Source of the DNA: Burhinus oedicnemus
Taxonomy: Eukaryota > Chordata > Aves > Charadriiformes > Burhinidae
Direction of reading: 5' to 3'
NCBI GenBank assembly: GCA_008921705.1
Contig: VFFE01007878.1
Span: 382,110 to 446,109, forward strand
DNA: 64,000 nt
The notes beneath the pieces are model-generated. The model searched no databases, was not told the origin of the DNA, and was given only the letters and a program-made list of their open reading frames with translations. The stretch's first letter is position 1. Each line of letters begins with the position of its first letter. Below are positions 1 to 15,351 of the stretch, in pieces. A program made the translations under genes and the position numbers.

Positions 1-3000
1 TGTAAAAGCAAGACAGATTGGTGAGGTGCTTGGTGACCTGCCTGTCATGACCCAGAAAGTTTTCCAGGAAATGGAGGAGACATGGAAACTACCGGCCAAC
101 TTGGCAAATGCTGAAATAAGATGCTGTAGGCAGTGAAGGAACTAAATAACTAGCTCAAAAAAAAAAAGAAAAAGTTTTTAGGCTGTAGTAGGAGCTAGCT
201 TTCTGGGTAAGATGTTTTGAACATCCAAAGGTAAGAAAGGATATTTTACACCCTATTCATAATCTGCAGAAGGCAGAGGCAAGAAATTGGATTGCATCAG
301 TTTAAATGATGTTATCTTTGAAGAGAAAACTCCTTGTGGTGATTATTTCACTGTAATGGACAAAAAGAAGGATTTCAGTAGACACCTTAAGTAACTCACC
401 TCTGAGTATGCTGTAGAATTTACCTGCAGGAAAAGAAATCTCATCATCCAAACCTTAAACAAATCTGTAATATGCACTTTAGAACTACCCATCCATCTCA
501 GTTGGCCAGGAAACACTTGAACACTAGAAAGAAAGAAAAAAGAAATTTCATTTGAACTGTTAAAGGTATGAGATGATATTTGTTCACATAGCCAAAAGCC
601 CTTGAGGCATTCTAGAGTAGATTGGTAGCGTGCCAATTTCTTGTTCATTGGAATTTAAGGCTAAAGATGAAAAGCCGCAGCAGAAGACAAAACAACTGCT
701 AGTGAGAATACTAAAGGAAAGTGCTTTGTCTATATGAATACTGATGTGATGTGGACTTGCTTGAGAGAGTCTGGCAGTCATTGTTCTTTAATACCTGGGC
801 TAGTAGAGTGATTTATAAAATAGTTGAAAATCTAGCTGTAAGGAATCCAAAATGTTACAACAGTACCTGAGGTGTTCTGTTGACTAAATTCTTCATTGCA
901 CTTGGGGTTCTGAATTACAAATATTTAATTCTAAGTAGGTTAATAAAAAATAATTGGTCATTCTAACACTTTCCTCAAGTCAACAGAGAAATAAAAGGAT
1001 GTGAATCTGTTAACTACTGTATCTTTTGATGGCATGCTCAACTGTCAACAGCATGCCAGAATATAATCTCTTACACAGTCTGCTTTCAACTTTTGAGAGC
1101 AGTAAAGAACAAGTATAACTTTGCAAATGGAAAAAACTTGGCTAATTCAGGTATTGAGGGCTGCAACATAGAGAACTAAGAATTTTGCAGACTTGGCAAG
1201 GAGCCAAAGCTTGAAGCCTTACCCAGGTCTCCTCTTGTCTCTTACCAGGCAATGCAGGTGCATGAATATCAGACTTCCCTATTAATCAGATTTTAAAATG
1301 AGCTTATTAGCCTGGTTGCAGTGCTGGGTTGAAGGTGACTGCATGTGTTTGCACTGCATCTGATGTGTAAAGTCTTTTATACAGCATAGAGCCCTGAGGA
1401 GCATGCCACTTAGGCATGCGACAAGAAATTAGCTTAGGCAAAGCCAGATTTAGGAGCTCTCATTCCATAGTTGCTCTGCTGAATGCATGCCAACCTAGAA
1501 AAACCTCTTCTCTAGAGTTCAGTTTCTCTTTGGGAGCAGGCTGAAGACTGCTGTCACTTCTCTGATGAGACAATAACGTTAGGTTGTATGAGGAGGTGCT
1601 GGATGCCTAGATCAGTTCTATTGATTTGGAGAAGGAAGGAGCTGTATGGGGGAGGAAGCTGGAAGATGTAGGGTCTGAGGGTTCCCTGATTCACTGCATA
1701 AAAGGTCAAAGCTGGAACAGCCTTTGAGCACTTGAGATCATGCAGCAGCTATGACTGTCCGTGCAAGTTCTGTATGAGATCATTAACACAAATATTGTAC
1801 ACAGTCGATGGGATGCCTGTCAGGTGGCTTCTGTGGTTTTAGGGCAAGCAGTAAGTAACATTTAATGAATTGTGATACAATATGCATGGTTTATACACTA
1901 GCGTTTCAGTTTCCAGAGGTTTTGCAAAAGGCCAAATGACTCATAACAGCATGTACTTTGCTAACTGATTTAGTAGTTACGGGCTAGAATTGCAAGGCAG
2001 GGGAGGAAACCACATTATGTGGGAGCAGGCACTAGGAAGCAATTGTGGACTTCATTCAAGATAATGCATGGACTAGTCATCCTTCCTAAAAGCTAAATGG
2101 AAGAGGCAGTCAAATTACTTTATTGAATAAGATCACTTAAAACTCAAAAGTCTTTACCCGAGATCCTGTGCCATGAATGCATGTGTGGGAGGAAGTGAAA
2201 CTTAATTCAGGAAGAAGAAAACAGGCTCCAGGACAGGCTGGTTGCAGCTGTGGTTGTCCATGGTAAGTTAGACACGGAAGGTAACCAGAAATCAGAAGAT
2301 GTAAACAAGAAGTAGAGAAGAAAAAAAGTCATGAGCATGAATGCATATTTCATTGCTCAGACATTCCAGGAATTAATGTGTCCGGTCCTTTTTACCCAAT
2401 GTTTAAAATTGCTCTCTTTTTATGCTTGAATTTGAGAAGACTTTATGTTTTCTTGTGGGTTTGTGGTTTTTTTTTTTTTTTTTAATATATAACGAGGCAG
2501 AACTAATTTGGATATGTTTGTGAAGATGTCTGTGGAAATCCATATATTTTACTGAAAACTAAATCAGTGAAACAAATCCAATAGCTGTAGGTACGATTTA
2601 AGATCAAAATCAGAAGAATCCAGAAAAGCTTTTATCATATGAAGTTAGCCACTCTGCAAAACGTATGTTTTTCATAGAAAACACTAATAATTCATAAAAT
2701 ATTTGTAAAGTTTGCTGTCATGTCAGAAGAAATATTTACATAATTTATTTTTCCAAGCATAACAATAGAAGTGCACAATGTTGCTTAGTGTTTTGGGAAC
2801 AATCTTTACTTCTGGAAAGTGCTGATCAGAGTCATCAGTCATTCCTCAGATTTTACACTTGAACTGTCTGTATAACAGGGTGTTTAAAGCAAAAGAAATA
2901 CTCCTTTCCATTTTCATTAGCAACCTTCATGCATATGGGTTGGATCTTAAATTCTGTGTCACTGCTGTGTCTTTATCTTTGTTTACAAAGCAGGTATTTT

Positions 3001-6000
3001 AGCAGCATATATAGACCTTAGCTAAGAACAAAGTGCTAGATACTGCACAAATGTATTGCAGTAATCCATTCCCTGAAGAACTTCGATTTCTAGAGGTGGA
3101 AAGGAGGCTATAACGTATTTACATGTATTTTGTGTGTATATATATTAGTGGAATAGCAAAGTATATTATTTGGAAAGCGTTCTGTTAGATCCACAGTGTA
3201 TTACAGTTTTATTTCTATATTTATTAATATTGAAGTGTGGTTTGGTTGGGAGAGAGCTCAGCTAAATTGAAAGACAAAAGGAGGATTTAGACTTTATCTT
3301 CCAGGGAAAAGGGAGGGATGGAAGTGAGTGTGGGCAGGGCACCACCTAGGAGCTCAGAGGAATGATGTCAGCCTTTTGCTGTTCCACTGGATTCACCCCA
3401 GCGCTATTTCCACTTTCCTGCCGGCTGTGATAGAGACTCCTTTACCATTAGACGTGCATGTGGCTGCTAGCTGGAACACACCGAAACCTTTTAGAGCCTC
3501 ACAAGCCCTAGTCCACAGTGAACAGGAAAGTTGTGCTGGCTTGCCATTTCTTTCCTGTTACTTTTCCCCCCAAATATACAAAATAATTTCTAATGTAACT
3601 TTTGCCTGTACTTAAGGACAGAATTACCAAATGGCATTGTATGTTTGCAAATGGGAATGAGAAGCCCAGCATTTACAAATGAGGTGGTAGGGGGGATGAA
3701 TCCACAGGAAAAGGAGCCTCCTGAAGCACTATCTGCATATTAGAGGGGCAGGGGGCGAAGTTAGGGAATCCTGCTCTGGAGCCTATAGTGCCTGCTGTTT
3801 AAAATGCCTACATTGCTTGCCTCTGAGCTCACAGTACAGCTGGCATGCTATCAAATATCCCGAAGGGTATTAGCAGTGGGACTTTAGTAAAAGCCTCTGT
3901 GTTTAATAACTACTGCTGTTTTTAAATAAAAACTTATCCAGCACTAAGTAGAGGGGAAGAACCTAACAAAAACCCAATTGTGCCTGTCTTTCTCTTATTT
4001 CGGTATGTACGTGTCTTTGTAGAGCAAGACTTTGCTGTAGTAAATATTGTTCCTAGAGATAGTTCACATCTTTCCACCTTACTACTCCAATTAGTTTTTC
4101 AGTTTTGTGGTCTGAGTTTTCAAATTTGTTTTGTCTCCTTGTTCTTTGTTTAGCTTTTGACCCACTCTTTCCCTTCACTCCTGGAGTGCTGATCTAACTT
4201 CTAAAAGCTTTGAGAAATATATAGCTGTGAAGTCCTTTTGCCTTGACCCCTTCCTGACTGCTTCTGGAAGTGCAGTTTTACGTAGCATCCGTACATTTCC
4301 ACCTGTCCTTATAGTTACCATAGAAACTGGCCACGGGCTGCGTAAAGCCACTGATGAAGCAAGAAGGAAGGGATAAGCCTTCTAGTTCCTAAAATAGAAT
4401 AATAAGTGTAGAGCTGAGAACAAATCTCGCTCTAATTGTCCGGGACGCACACCCAGCAAAGTATGAATTCTGGCAGTGCTGTAGAGTTGCAGTCAAGTAA
4501 TATATATTATTCAAAGAAATGTACGCATTGCTCCAGCCTAGCTGCTGTTCTCACCCTGCCATGGAGGGTCATCACACTCCCAAACTGACCTGCGACTGGG
4601 GAAGCTGTTATGGAAGCTGACAAAGCTCTTGTGCCAGAAAACACCTCAGAATCACAACAGCTGAAACAGAAAGGTTGTAGGATGCTTTGATGTTACCTCA
4701 ATAGGGGAAAATCTTACTCTCTTTTTGCACTTGCACAGGCTTGTGAAAGAGAATTTTTTGGCCTGGTGAACAAGATTGAATTCAGTTTGCTTCAGTTCTG
4801 AGACAAAATTCAATTTTTCCTTTGAAAATAGGTGATACTAATTTTTCTGCGTCTTTAGAGTCTGGGTTATTCTTTTCAGCTGGATGTTGAGCACAGGTAT
4901 TCTGCTCTGATAGCAATCTATAGAGAATCGTGTGAATGATCACATAATATGCAAGTCAAAGACATAGTCTGATGCAAGCTGCAGCCTGGCAAACCTGCAG
5001 CCAGTGAATGTAGCAGAAACTCATCTGACATCCAAGCTCAGCCTCGGAAATCTGTTTTGCTTCTGAACATGGGTGGGATTTTGAGTGGCTTTGAAGCAAT
5101 ACCAGTCCATGCCCAGAACACTGAGGAGCTGGAAGCTCGAGTCTTTTTCTTTCCATTTTCTGTCTTGCTCTCAGATTTATGTTTCGCCAGTGGCAAGAAG
5201 TTACTAAGAAAAGGCCCATTTTGCTGGATTTCCTAAAGCCTGAGTTTGGTAACTTCAAGATTTAACAGGAGACAGCTTTAGTTATCCAGTACTTTGGGGA
5301 TGCCCATTTAATAGAAGAGTTAATGAACAAAATGTTCGATATACTTAATTGATTTCTTGATGAAGGGCTTTGATGAAGGACAAGAATGGCCCGTGCACCA
5401 TATATATATTTACAACTGTATGTTGTGGGCAGACATGGGCAAGCACGACTTGCTCTTAAAGCCAGCCAGAAGTTACATGACTGTACCACCATGGTCCTGA
5501 GCTGAGGCTAACATTGAAATTTCAGGAGGGCTTCTTAGTTCAAGGCTGGTGTGATACTAACTGCAACCACGTGGCTTTGACCAGTGCAGAATATGGGCAA
5601 AACTGCTGAATCTAGTGATTTGCCTCGCTGTCAGTTTGTGATGCTGCTTTCTTCTGAGCCAGGCAGCTGTTCACTGGCAACTGGGGTACGAACACTGTGC
5701 TCTCAGTTCCCACAAGCTGCTGAACAGTTGTCAAGAGGAAGCTAATGTCTATTAACTACTTTTCCTGACTGCATTTGAATCGGGAACAACTTCGTATCCA
5801 GTTACCAGTTTTTTTGGCAACTGCTAATCCTAGATCCTAGTCTGATTTATAGCAATTAATTTTGTATTACACATTGATTTCATCACACTTGCTTTCATTT
5901 AATTGTATTATAAATGAGACAAGACTGACTTCCCCCCCTAATGCTATTCAACCTTACTAAAGTCTTAAATATTATATTTGGGTGGCCTCCATGGTATATT

Positions 6001-9000
6001 TCAGTGGGTCTTATTCAAACCCTTTGTGCATAATAAAACTCAGTAATAGTTGTGTTTGCCAGAACAGATTTATTTTTCTTTTGGAATAATTATGTTTTTA
6101 ACATAATAATGAGAAAAAGTTTTTAATAAATTCTAATGTACTACATACAGTGATATTTAAAACCCACCTTTTTAATATATTTTATCTGATTTGTAAGACT
6201 ATGGAACTTAACTTGAAAAAGAAGTTTCTCAGCTGCCAAGTGAAAAAAATACAACCAGTTTATTAATAATGGAAAACATTACAGATGAGATTACTCTGGT
6301 GCCATATTTATCTCAGCAGTATGTGTTCACTTATCCAGTTCCCAATGAAAACAACAGATAGAACATACTAAATCCAGCTAGCTGTGTAGATTATGCTGTT
6401 TAAGTAGTTTTATTTTGAGAAGTGCCTGCTTGCCATAGTCTTGGACGCCATTATGCATTTTTTATTTTTTTTTCTTCTGCTAATTACAACTCCAGGTCCG
6501 GTACTTTTTATTGGAGACTCTATAGTTTATAATCACAAATTTTTGATTTCTAATAATGCTCTTGTGATGAGAGAATAGTGAAAAGCCCTGCAATTCTTTC
6601 TTTCATATGCATGGTTGAATGCAAAGAGTATAACTAGAACTTCTGAACTACTAAAAATATATCCATGGCCCATAGCTTTTGCTGTTTTGCTTCTCAAGAT
6701 AGCCAATGGAATTTGTTTCCAAAGGACCAAGCCTGCTATAATGATGTTCTGTAGCAGAAGATGGTTATTCTTCATGAAGCCAGCTTTTAATCAGCTCTGA
6801 TCAAGAGATATTTGGATTGATGGCAAAGGTAGAAAGATGCATGCGCTACTGACGTTAACAGAAAATAGTGAGCAGTTAAAGACAACTTTATGCATTCCAA
6901 AGCATTTTATCTGTAATAATCACCCCTTTGGAGAGGAGAATTGTAATACATAATGTGTTTATATTACATGGTGTGATAGTCCAGAACTTCTGAATCACAG
7001 CTGTAATATAATGCTTTAATTTATAATACCCTCTTCTTTAAAACAAACAAAGAAACCCCCCCAAAACCACTTCTTGAGCTTTTTTCCACTGTTTATAAGT
7101 CCAATATTCAGCTTCAGTAAGTACTGTCACACACTACAGCATGTCTTGGATGTTGTGCAATTGTTTCTAACATATTGTGGCAGTATGAAGTGCAAATCTG
7201 GGACCATATTTATCAATGCAACTTGCTTATTTCTAAAATTATTCCGGTGATGGCACTGGCATGTCTCTATTTGCAGAAGTCTTTGTATTCATGTACTTAC
7301 TGAACTGAGGATTTAATCCTGGATTTGGTGTTTTGGGTGCAACTGAATTATATAGAAATAATAGAAAACATGCATGAAGAATTAGAAGACAGTATTGGAA
7401 CTGGGGAAGACGATTGGAACAATAAGTATGTCTTTATATCAGAGCTGTCCTCAGCCAGACCTATGTCTCCTTTTCCCCACATACAACTTGTCCATGCAGT
7501 AACCCAACTGGTAGCAGTAGTTTCAGCACTGCAACTTGCTGCCTGTATAGCTATTTGGAAATGGGAAAAGGAAATGAAATAACAATCTCCTAGCAGACTG
7601 GAAGATGATAATGCAAGCAGAGTGAGGTCTGAGCCGTAGAAAGAACCCTGGTGGAAAACCATGGTCAGGTATTTTCACATGACAGGCTTGAAAAATGAAA
7701 CAGATGCAGAATTTGCAGCAGAATGTAGGAAGAAATGCTAGGGTAAGGAGAAGCATCTCGTGGGAATATTGCCAGCAGAAAGACATCTGTCCTAGGATTA
7801 GAAATCTGGACTATTTCATCTGAATAATTTTAAAACATTTATAATTTATCCTCTTGGTGATCTTCAGCTTCCGTGTTCACTGTTTCTTTTGTAATAAATC
7901 CATTTTTCCTGTCTCTCCCCCCCCCTTTTTTTTTTTTATTAAAATGTAGTCCTTTCTCACTGCTACATTGTATTTAACCAGCATCTTTCCATAGTGTATT
8001 TCACCGAGTAGATGAATTTCAGTGTCTAAATGATCTTATCTGCGTCAGAAATAGGACCACAGCATTATTAAAGCAGCTTTTCATACTGCTTCGGCATCTC
8101 TTTCCTCTTTCTTTTAAATATATTTAATGCTTTGCATTTTGAATATTTACATTTTCTTTTTGAAGATATCTATTTACATTATTTAATTTCCACAAGTTTC
8201 ATGAAATACTCTTCACTAGGAAGCTTTCCTTCATGTCTAATGGCTCTATCTCTCATACTGCATTTTAAGCTTGGGACTTCTCATGTGAACCACCCCAAAA
8301 TACATCATCTCCTCCCCGTCTTGTATTTTGCCAAACTGTTTATCTGCTAATTTCATGTTGTGATTTATTTATTTATTTATTTATCAGTGGGGATGCCTGT
8401 GTGAGTCTTCTGAATTTTTTTTTTTTTATATTTTATTTTTGGAGATGTAAAACACATCAATTTTTATTGGCTTCCTCTTCTTACAAGATTTTATACTACA
8501 GAAATTTCTTTCCAACCTCAGATCAGAATATATGACTACATCCAATTCAAATAGATACCAGAAAAAGAGAGGAGCAGAAGCTTGCAGTTTTTGCTGCATG
8601 AAGCCTGCTCCAGAAATGATCAGCGAAGCAGAGAGTTCTGTATGCTGAGTGCAGTTATTGGCACAGGGACCACTTTCAGTCCTGGATCAGAGGCCCATAC
8701 TCTGATTCTCATCATGGATATTTAAGACATTGCTTACGTGAGAGCTCCATCAGCATTTCACATACATAACATGAATAAAAATGATGAATACTTTGCCTAA
8801 ACAGGAAGAATATCGCTTACAATAGAAGAGTTTCATTATTGATTTCCAGTAGTAGCAGCTTTCTAAAGGGATTCTTATTGCATGTAATCCTGGCATGGAT
8901 GTTGACGTAGCATGATTTCTTCATGTGAGTAGATATGTTTAATCTCAGAGCTGTAGTAGCCCGAAGATATTATTTATAAATACTTTTTTTGATTAAAACA

Positions 9001-12000
9001 CTGGGAATAAGAAAGCTTTCTGCTGCATCATGTTTGCAACGGCGAAATGGGTAGAGTTCAGTTGTACCGTACATAACCCGAGGAAAATTGGGGAAATATG
9101 CCATCTACAGCTACCTCTGTAGTATTTATTTTCTTGTCGTTGTCTGTGTTTTTTTTTTTTTAAATGTCTTTTCTGCAAAGCTTTTGTTGAAAACCATCTA
9201 AAGAAATTCTGTCTGTTAATACTAATGAAGGTGAGTAAATATTTTTAACCTTGTGTATATTGCCACTTTTTTCCACATATACAGGCCTAATGTTAAGAAA
9301 AAATAATTCTATTGAGAATTAAATCCCTCTGAATTTAAATTTTAAAATTTAAAATTTAAAAAATTATTTAAGAAGTTCCACCACAACCTAAAGTAGAAAT
9401 AAATTTCAAATAGAAGTTATTGTACAGTGAGGTGCAAATATGTTTTACTGTGAATGTTTGTTTGTTTTTCTTTGTAACAAGGTTTTCTAGTTTTTGTTGG
9501 TGTGGAGACTAAGATGATGTAATTTAGCATATAAATAATATGATAGTATGAAGCCAGTTCAATTTTTGCATCTCCACTAAGCATTAAAATGACTTGAGAA
9601 CTTTTCAATGATTTGATATATCCATTTGTAGCACATATACTTTTCTATCTGACTGCATTAACTTTTTTTGCCAGAGCTCTACGTATTACTGAAATATTAC
9701 CAAGCAATATAAATTTTATTCCTTTCCCTATCCTCAGATCTGCAACTACTAGGATATGTGATAACTCTATGGTTCTTTTAAACCCTTTTACAGCCGATTA
9801 CTTGGAAAGATCTTCTGAAAGTATAGTATTCTTTGTTTTCTTGTAATGGTGGGATTGAAAATACAGTTTATAAGCATAAAAACACTTAAGTCCATAAGGC
9901 TCATATTTAGGGCTAGGTAAGAAGTTTTCTGCTTTAAATAAATTTTAAAAGTTTTAAGCTTTTAACTTTTTACTTTGATTTACTGAAAGAAAATATCAAC
10001 AATGGTCAAAAGTATATGAAATAATGATATATTCTTTTCTTGGCTTCTTTTGCCTTTACTTTGAAATTGCTGCAGTTTAGAAATAAAGTGAGAAGTAGAT
10101 TGAAAACTACTCCAGTGACCCTGAAGACAGTAATGCATTTGAGCACAACAAAATCTCAGCTGAAAATAAATTTGCAGTTAGCCATTGCTTTATTCACAGA
10201 GAAACAGATTCGATCTTAAAATTATTTTCAACGTGCTTTTATTGATCCAACACTTTCTACTTACCATATTTATTAGGGTATACGATCATAATGATCCCAG
10301 TTTAAAACATTTAAGTTCCCTAGCAATTTAAGAGGTAAACAATAGGGGAGGGTGGAGTTGGAGATTAGCCGTCTCCATGCGTCTTTTACCATCTAAAGTC
10401 TGAAACCTTGTTCTTAGGATGGCAACAATCAGCAGTATTCTTATAACAGATTTGATTAGAATAACCTCTTCTTACAAGTAAATTGGCCAACAATGGGGAA
10501 AAAATACAGGAAGATACCATTTGTTATGAGTATTACTTAATCTCATATATCCTTTCTGTTTCCCCTTGTTTCTTTTCTTTTCTTTTTTTTTTTTTGTAGT
10601 AATATTCTTATAATGTAGCCCCTGAAGGTGAATGCTATCTGATGTTTAAAAATCTCAGTTTTGCCTCAGTCTTTTTAGATAGTTGTAATATTTCCTAAGC
10701 TTTTTTTTGTTACTTATTTGAAGTTACAGTTTGTGCTGTAGCTAAAAATATCCTTGTAGCCTGCTGAACTAACAAGAGAACAATTTCTAAAGAAATAAGA
10801 ATTGTTCATTGGTTTTGTTAAATACTTGACTCTTGAAGAGAAAAGTGAATTCAGTTGATGTTGAAAGCAAAGGTAGCGACCTTCCCAAGGTGGGCAGATT
10901 TTTACTGCTGTATTTCATACGTGCATTTATTTTTAAATAATAACAACAAAATGGAGAACTTGCAGTTTAATGGAATGATATTATTTTCCATATGTTTAGT
11001 AGTTCTTTTTGCTGATTAATGTTATGTCTACTGAACTAGAAATGTAACAGTTTGAAGATTTTGTGGATCTGGGATCATGTCTTCTTAATCCATTACTTAT
11101 CAGCTGGATTCTAGAGCAATTAAAACGAACCAGTATATACAAAAGCCGGGGAAAACTATTTATGTGAGAGTAAGATGAAACTCTTGCACTCACAAATTGA
11201 ATATAAAAGCACAATAGGGTGGGTTGAAATGATTGAGGAATGAGTTTTAAAAGAAATAAAACCTACTAAGAATCCTTGTACAAATACGTTACAAGTAGAA
11301 AGCCTGCTGGAGAATTTACAGGGCAAGCAGCTGATCCTTTTACAGGTATAAAAGCATCATCCAAAGAAAACAATGACATAGGAAAAAAAGCCGAAAGCTG
11401 AATCTTGTCCTTGTTGACTGGGAAGGCGCTTAAGGAGGTTCCCATAGTACAGTCTCTCTTTTGTATGCATTTTGAAGGAGCTTTCTTAGAATTCGATTGT
11501 TGGGGGAAGGAATTGCCAAGATAAGAGCCCTAGCAAGAATGTGTTCACCAGAGACTTTTAATGAAACTCATCTGTGAAACCACTGACTGGCTAACTATGG
11601 TGTGCAAAGTATTACAATTTTATTAGTGCTGAGAGAACGGGTGGTGGTGTACAGGACACAGGTTTTTGAAGAGTTTTAAAAGAAGCATTGGGAACTGTGG
11701 GGCTAGTAATTTTGGCTTCTATATGAAGTAATTTGGTGGAATTTACGTGATAAAGGATAGAGCTGTAGGCACATGGACAAGATTGATATAAAGGGAAAGA
11801 CTGCACAAGCATTAGAGGCCTTTGAAAGGGCCAGTAAAGAAGAAGTAATTTTGATTTAATTGATGTATTGTACAAGAGTTTACAGGAAGACTTTGAATGG
11901 TGTCACTCACTAAATGAGTTTAAAGAAATTGAACTTCCATGTATCAAAGGTTAATAATTGCCAACAAATAGAAAACAAGATGAGGAGAGTCAGCAATTAT

Positions 12001-12014
12001 TTCTATGTAAGGGA
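1..12014. other. AT-rich non-coding DNA, no gene recognised
   Basis: No exon with both convincing splice sites and a recognisable peptide was found on either strand. There are T-rich runs (for example near 2467-2483 and 9150-9161), a C-run next to a T-run at 7917-7937, an (ATTT)n microsatellite at 8363-8384 and an AT palindromic run at about 9332-9370. If the STPG2 reading is right, this is probably part of the intron upstream of the 15.35 kb exon; the N-terminal exons of that gene were looked for and not seen. Confidence 0.6.
8363..8384. repeat. (ATTT)n microsatellite
   Basis: About five tandem ATTT units. Confidence 0.9.
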
Positions 12015-12830
12015 ATCTCACAGGAATTTGTTCTAGGGTCTCTGCCATCAAATATCCTGATAAGTGATCTGGAAAAAAGGGGTGAGCAAGGTGGTAAAGT
12101 TTGCTCATTGCACTGACTTATTCAACGTAGTAAAAATGAGATCTTGTTACAAAGAGCTGTAGAAAGACTTCATAATACTGCATGATGGAGTGACAAAACA
12201 GCATGTGAGATTCAGTGCACATAAATGCACTTGGGAAAACCAATCTTAAATTTCCACATTAAAACCAAGAACGCTGAATTACGTATGGCATGATAGAGAC
12301 CTTACAATTCTAACGCTTCATTCTAAGCACATGCTAGCTCAAAAAACAGTAGCAGTCACGAAAAAAAAAAAGGCAACTAGACTATTAAGTATTATTAGAA
12401 AAGGGATAGAAAATAAACCATAGAACCTTATTATGCCCTTGGATAAATGTCATAGTTTGCCTGCAGATTCATTGTTACCTGAAGTTCTGGTTACCCCTCT
12501 TCTGGAAGTGTATTATAAAATTAAAATACATACAGAGAAGGACAACAAGGCTGAACATAGATATGAAAAGACATTTTCTTAAGGAGTCATTAGACAGATT
12601 GGGGTTCTTCATCCTGGAAAAGTTACAACCAAGATGATAGTCTATGTAGTGTTGAGTTTCATAGAACAGATGAATGAGAAGTGACTGTTTATGATTTCTT
12701 TTTTCTTCCTAATGCAAAAAGCAAGGGTGAAAATGTTCAGAACAAGAGAGTACATAGTTATGTGATCAACGATTAGACAAATTGGTGGAAGCAGAAATTC
12801 TGAAGAGGTGTTAAATGTACTTTAGTAGGA
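12015..12830 (+). repeat. Degraded CR1/L3-type LINE, reverse transcriptase C-terminal end
   Basis: A frame-broken plus-strand translation matches the C-terminal end of CR1/L3-like LINE reverse transcriptase. It has ISDLEK at about 12058-12075, VVKFAH near 12093, a diagnostic block KKATRLLSIIRKGIENK at about 12362-12418, then IMPLDK, and an HTEKDNKA-type segment near 12530. The following 3' part (about 12700-12830, with GCAAGGGTGAAAATGTTCAG) also resembles the tail of these elements. Multiple stops and frame changes show long inactivity. Boundaries are approximate, and no 3' terminal microsatellite was identified. Confidence 0.75.
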
Positions 12831-15351
12831 AGTTCTTTAGGTGTAGATTGCTAGAGTCTGGCAGTATTAGGAGAAATATTGCTGCATGCTTACCCTTCTA
12901 CACCAGATCAGCAAGGAAGATGGTAATACCCCTGTAGGACAACATGGACTTCTAGTTTGATTCAATATTGTCATTCTTGTATTTTTATGTGATAGGAACA
13001 AAATGTGGCAGAGACTACAGCAGGTGTTTGTATACCTTCTGGTACAACTGCTGCGTGTGGAGCCAGGGAGGCTGCCACCATGGCTGCTGCGTGGTGCTTT
13101 CCCATCTCCTGCTCTGGAGCCTGACCTGCCTGTTGCAGTTGTGTGAAGCCACAAAGCTGGAGGGAGGCTATGGTTTGAAGCTGATGCCATATAGACTGCT
13201 GGTATTTTAGCTAGGGAGCATGAAGCGGGGATCAGGTGGAAAAAACTGGAATTGGACATGACTCTTGTGAAATCTGTGGAAAGAGGTGTGCTTTAAGTTC
13301 TCCTCACTCCACCCTTGCACCATAAAATGTTGCAGTTGCAGTCCTGTTCTCCTTGGAACGCAGAATTCTGGTCTTCCTAATGCTTTCTTGAGTACTTCTA
13401 GGCATTGTAGGGAGAATTTTTTACTTCCTGCGCCCCCCCCCCGCCCCATCTGCTAGGAAAGATAAATGTGTGGAAGAGTATCTCTCACTACTGGAAGCTA
13501 AGCAGGGATGCTGTTTGCCTGAGGCAATACTTCTTATTACTCTCAAAGAAGAGTGATGCTTATAACGTGAAATGGAACTCATCTTTGGATGTATAATTAA
13601 GTCCTTATGTAAAGAAGAAAAATGTAAATTCAGCTTTTTAGGCTTTAGTATGTGGGGTAAACTGTATAGAACAAGAGTGTGAGACGTGAGTCTGAAGTAG
13701 TATCAGTGCCAACAGCTACAAAATACATAAAACAATGCAACTACAGAAAGAATTAGACTGTCTAAAGCATGGGGCTAACTGACAATGAAAAAATCCATGT
13801 TATAGTTGTGTATGTCATGTAGTGTGCTTATTTTTATTTTCTTCTTACTGTTCAATCATTTCAGTCAGACTGACTGCTATATACATTCACAAGCGGGAAA
13901 AGGTGATAAAGCTGTTCGTTGCATTAAATTTTGTAGTAGATGATAAAATCACAGTCATAGAATACAATGTATCATAAAGTGTCTTCACTGCTCTTCCTCG
14001 TTTATCTTCTTTTTCCTGAAATCTTCCTCCAGCTTAAATTATAATGGGAAAAGGTCAAATAACTCATTAAGTAATGTTACAGATGAGAACCCTTACTCTG
14101 TTTTTAGACATAGTAGTTTGAAGTTAGTGATGTAAATGTAAAAGGCACTTGGCTTTGGCACTTCTGTTTGATTCTTGGTTGTTCGTTGTGGATCACCATT
14201 GTGTTTTAGGAGAGCGTAGTAGTGAGAACAACATGCTACAAAAATTGGCAGATGACAGGCTTTGTAGAATGGCATCTTCATGTTTCAACTGAGATACATC
14301 ACGTTATGTGCTTCTGTTAATTTACTCTTGTGCTACATTGTTTTCCATCATGCCTGTCATAATACTGCATAAATAATGTGTTATGATGCAAGATATCATT
14401 GGTCAAAAAAAAGAAGAGCAAGCTATATCTGAAAATTTACATTTAGTAAGGATGCTTGTTTTAAAAGTATGCAGAAAATGCATTTTCTGCTAAGAGTTAC
14501 AGTAGCAGCACTAATGATGAAGTTGTTTGGAAATCTAAGGTTTTCCTCACAGTTCGTGTCTTGGGTCCCATTTAGAGTAGCAGAAAGTCTAATACTTCAG
14601 TCTAGTTTTCTAACTAATTTTCTTGCAGATAATTGCACTTTTTCCTGACATCTACAACAGGTTATCTCCACTGTTTTAAGAGTTACCATGGAGTTCGCTT
14701 GTAAAAGCATATAAATCCTCCAGAAAGTATTAAAAAGAAAAAAAAAAAGTATAAATAAATGAATGCTGTAACTTCTTAGTTATTAAGAAAACCACAGTCT
14801 ATCAGTTTTAGTTTGATGTAATTAAGTATAGAGGTTTCTGTACATAAAGCTCAATTATAAATAAAATGTTTAGGACACTAAAATGTTTGAACTGAAGGAA
14901 CTGATACTGATTAGGTTACTGTTTAGAACCTGGCTTGCTGAGGTCTTCATCAATGGCAGGGTCTTTACCATTATAGCATAAATAATAATGAAATTGTGCT
15001 TTTGGTTTTTACTGTACAATTTTATTCATTATTTTACTTTATTGAAACACTTCGGGATACTGACTAAAATATATTAGAATTTTAAAAACAGTAATTCATT
15101 GGAGGATGCTGATGAGAAGTAATGATTTTTAGCTTCTTTAGATTTTTCCTATTTGAAATCAAGTAAAACCACTTTGAAAAAGTAATCGTTATCTACAGTG
15201 CTTTAATATTACTGGCCACAGATATATATAATTTTTTTAAATAGATGCATCTAAGCATCAGAATTATTTTGATAAAATTGATATCAGGTTCCTAGTTAAT
15301 TTATGGTAATGTTTTTCTGTTTGGTTGCTTTTTTTATTAATATATTTTTAG
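12831..15351. other. Non-coding, no gene recognised
   Basis: A modestly GC-richer patch occupies about 13010-13250 and is open on both strands, with no recognisable product. A C-run (about 13432-13445) follows. The rest is AT-rich and ends in the acceptor of the 15352 exon relic. Confidence 0.55.
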
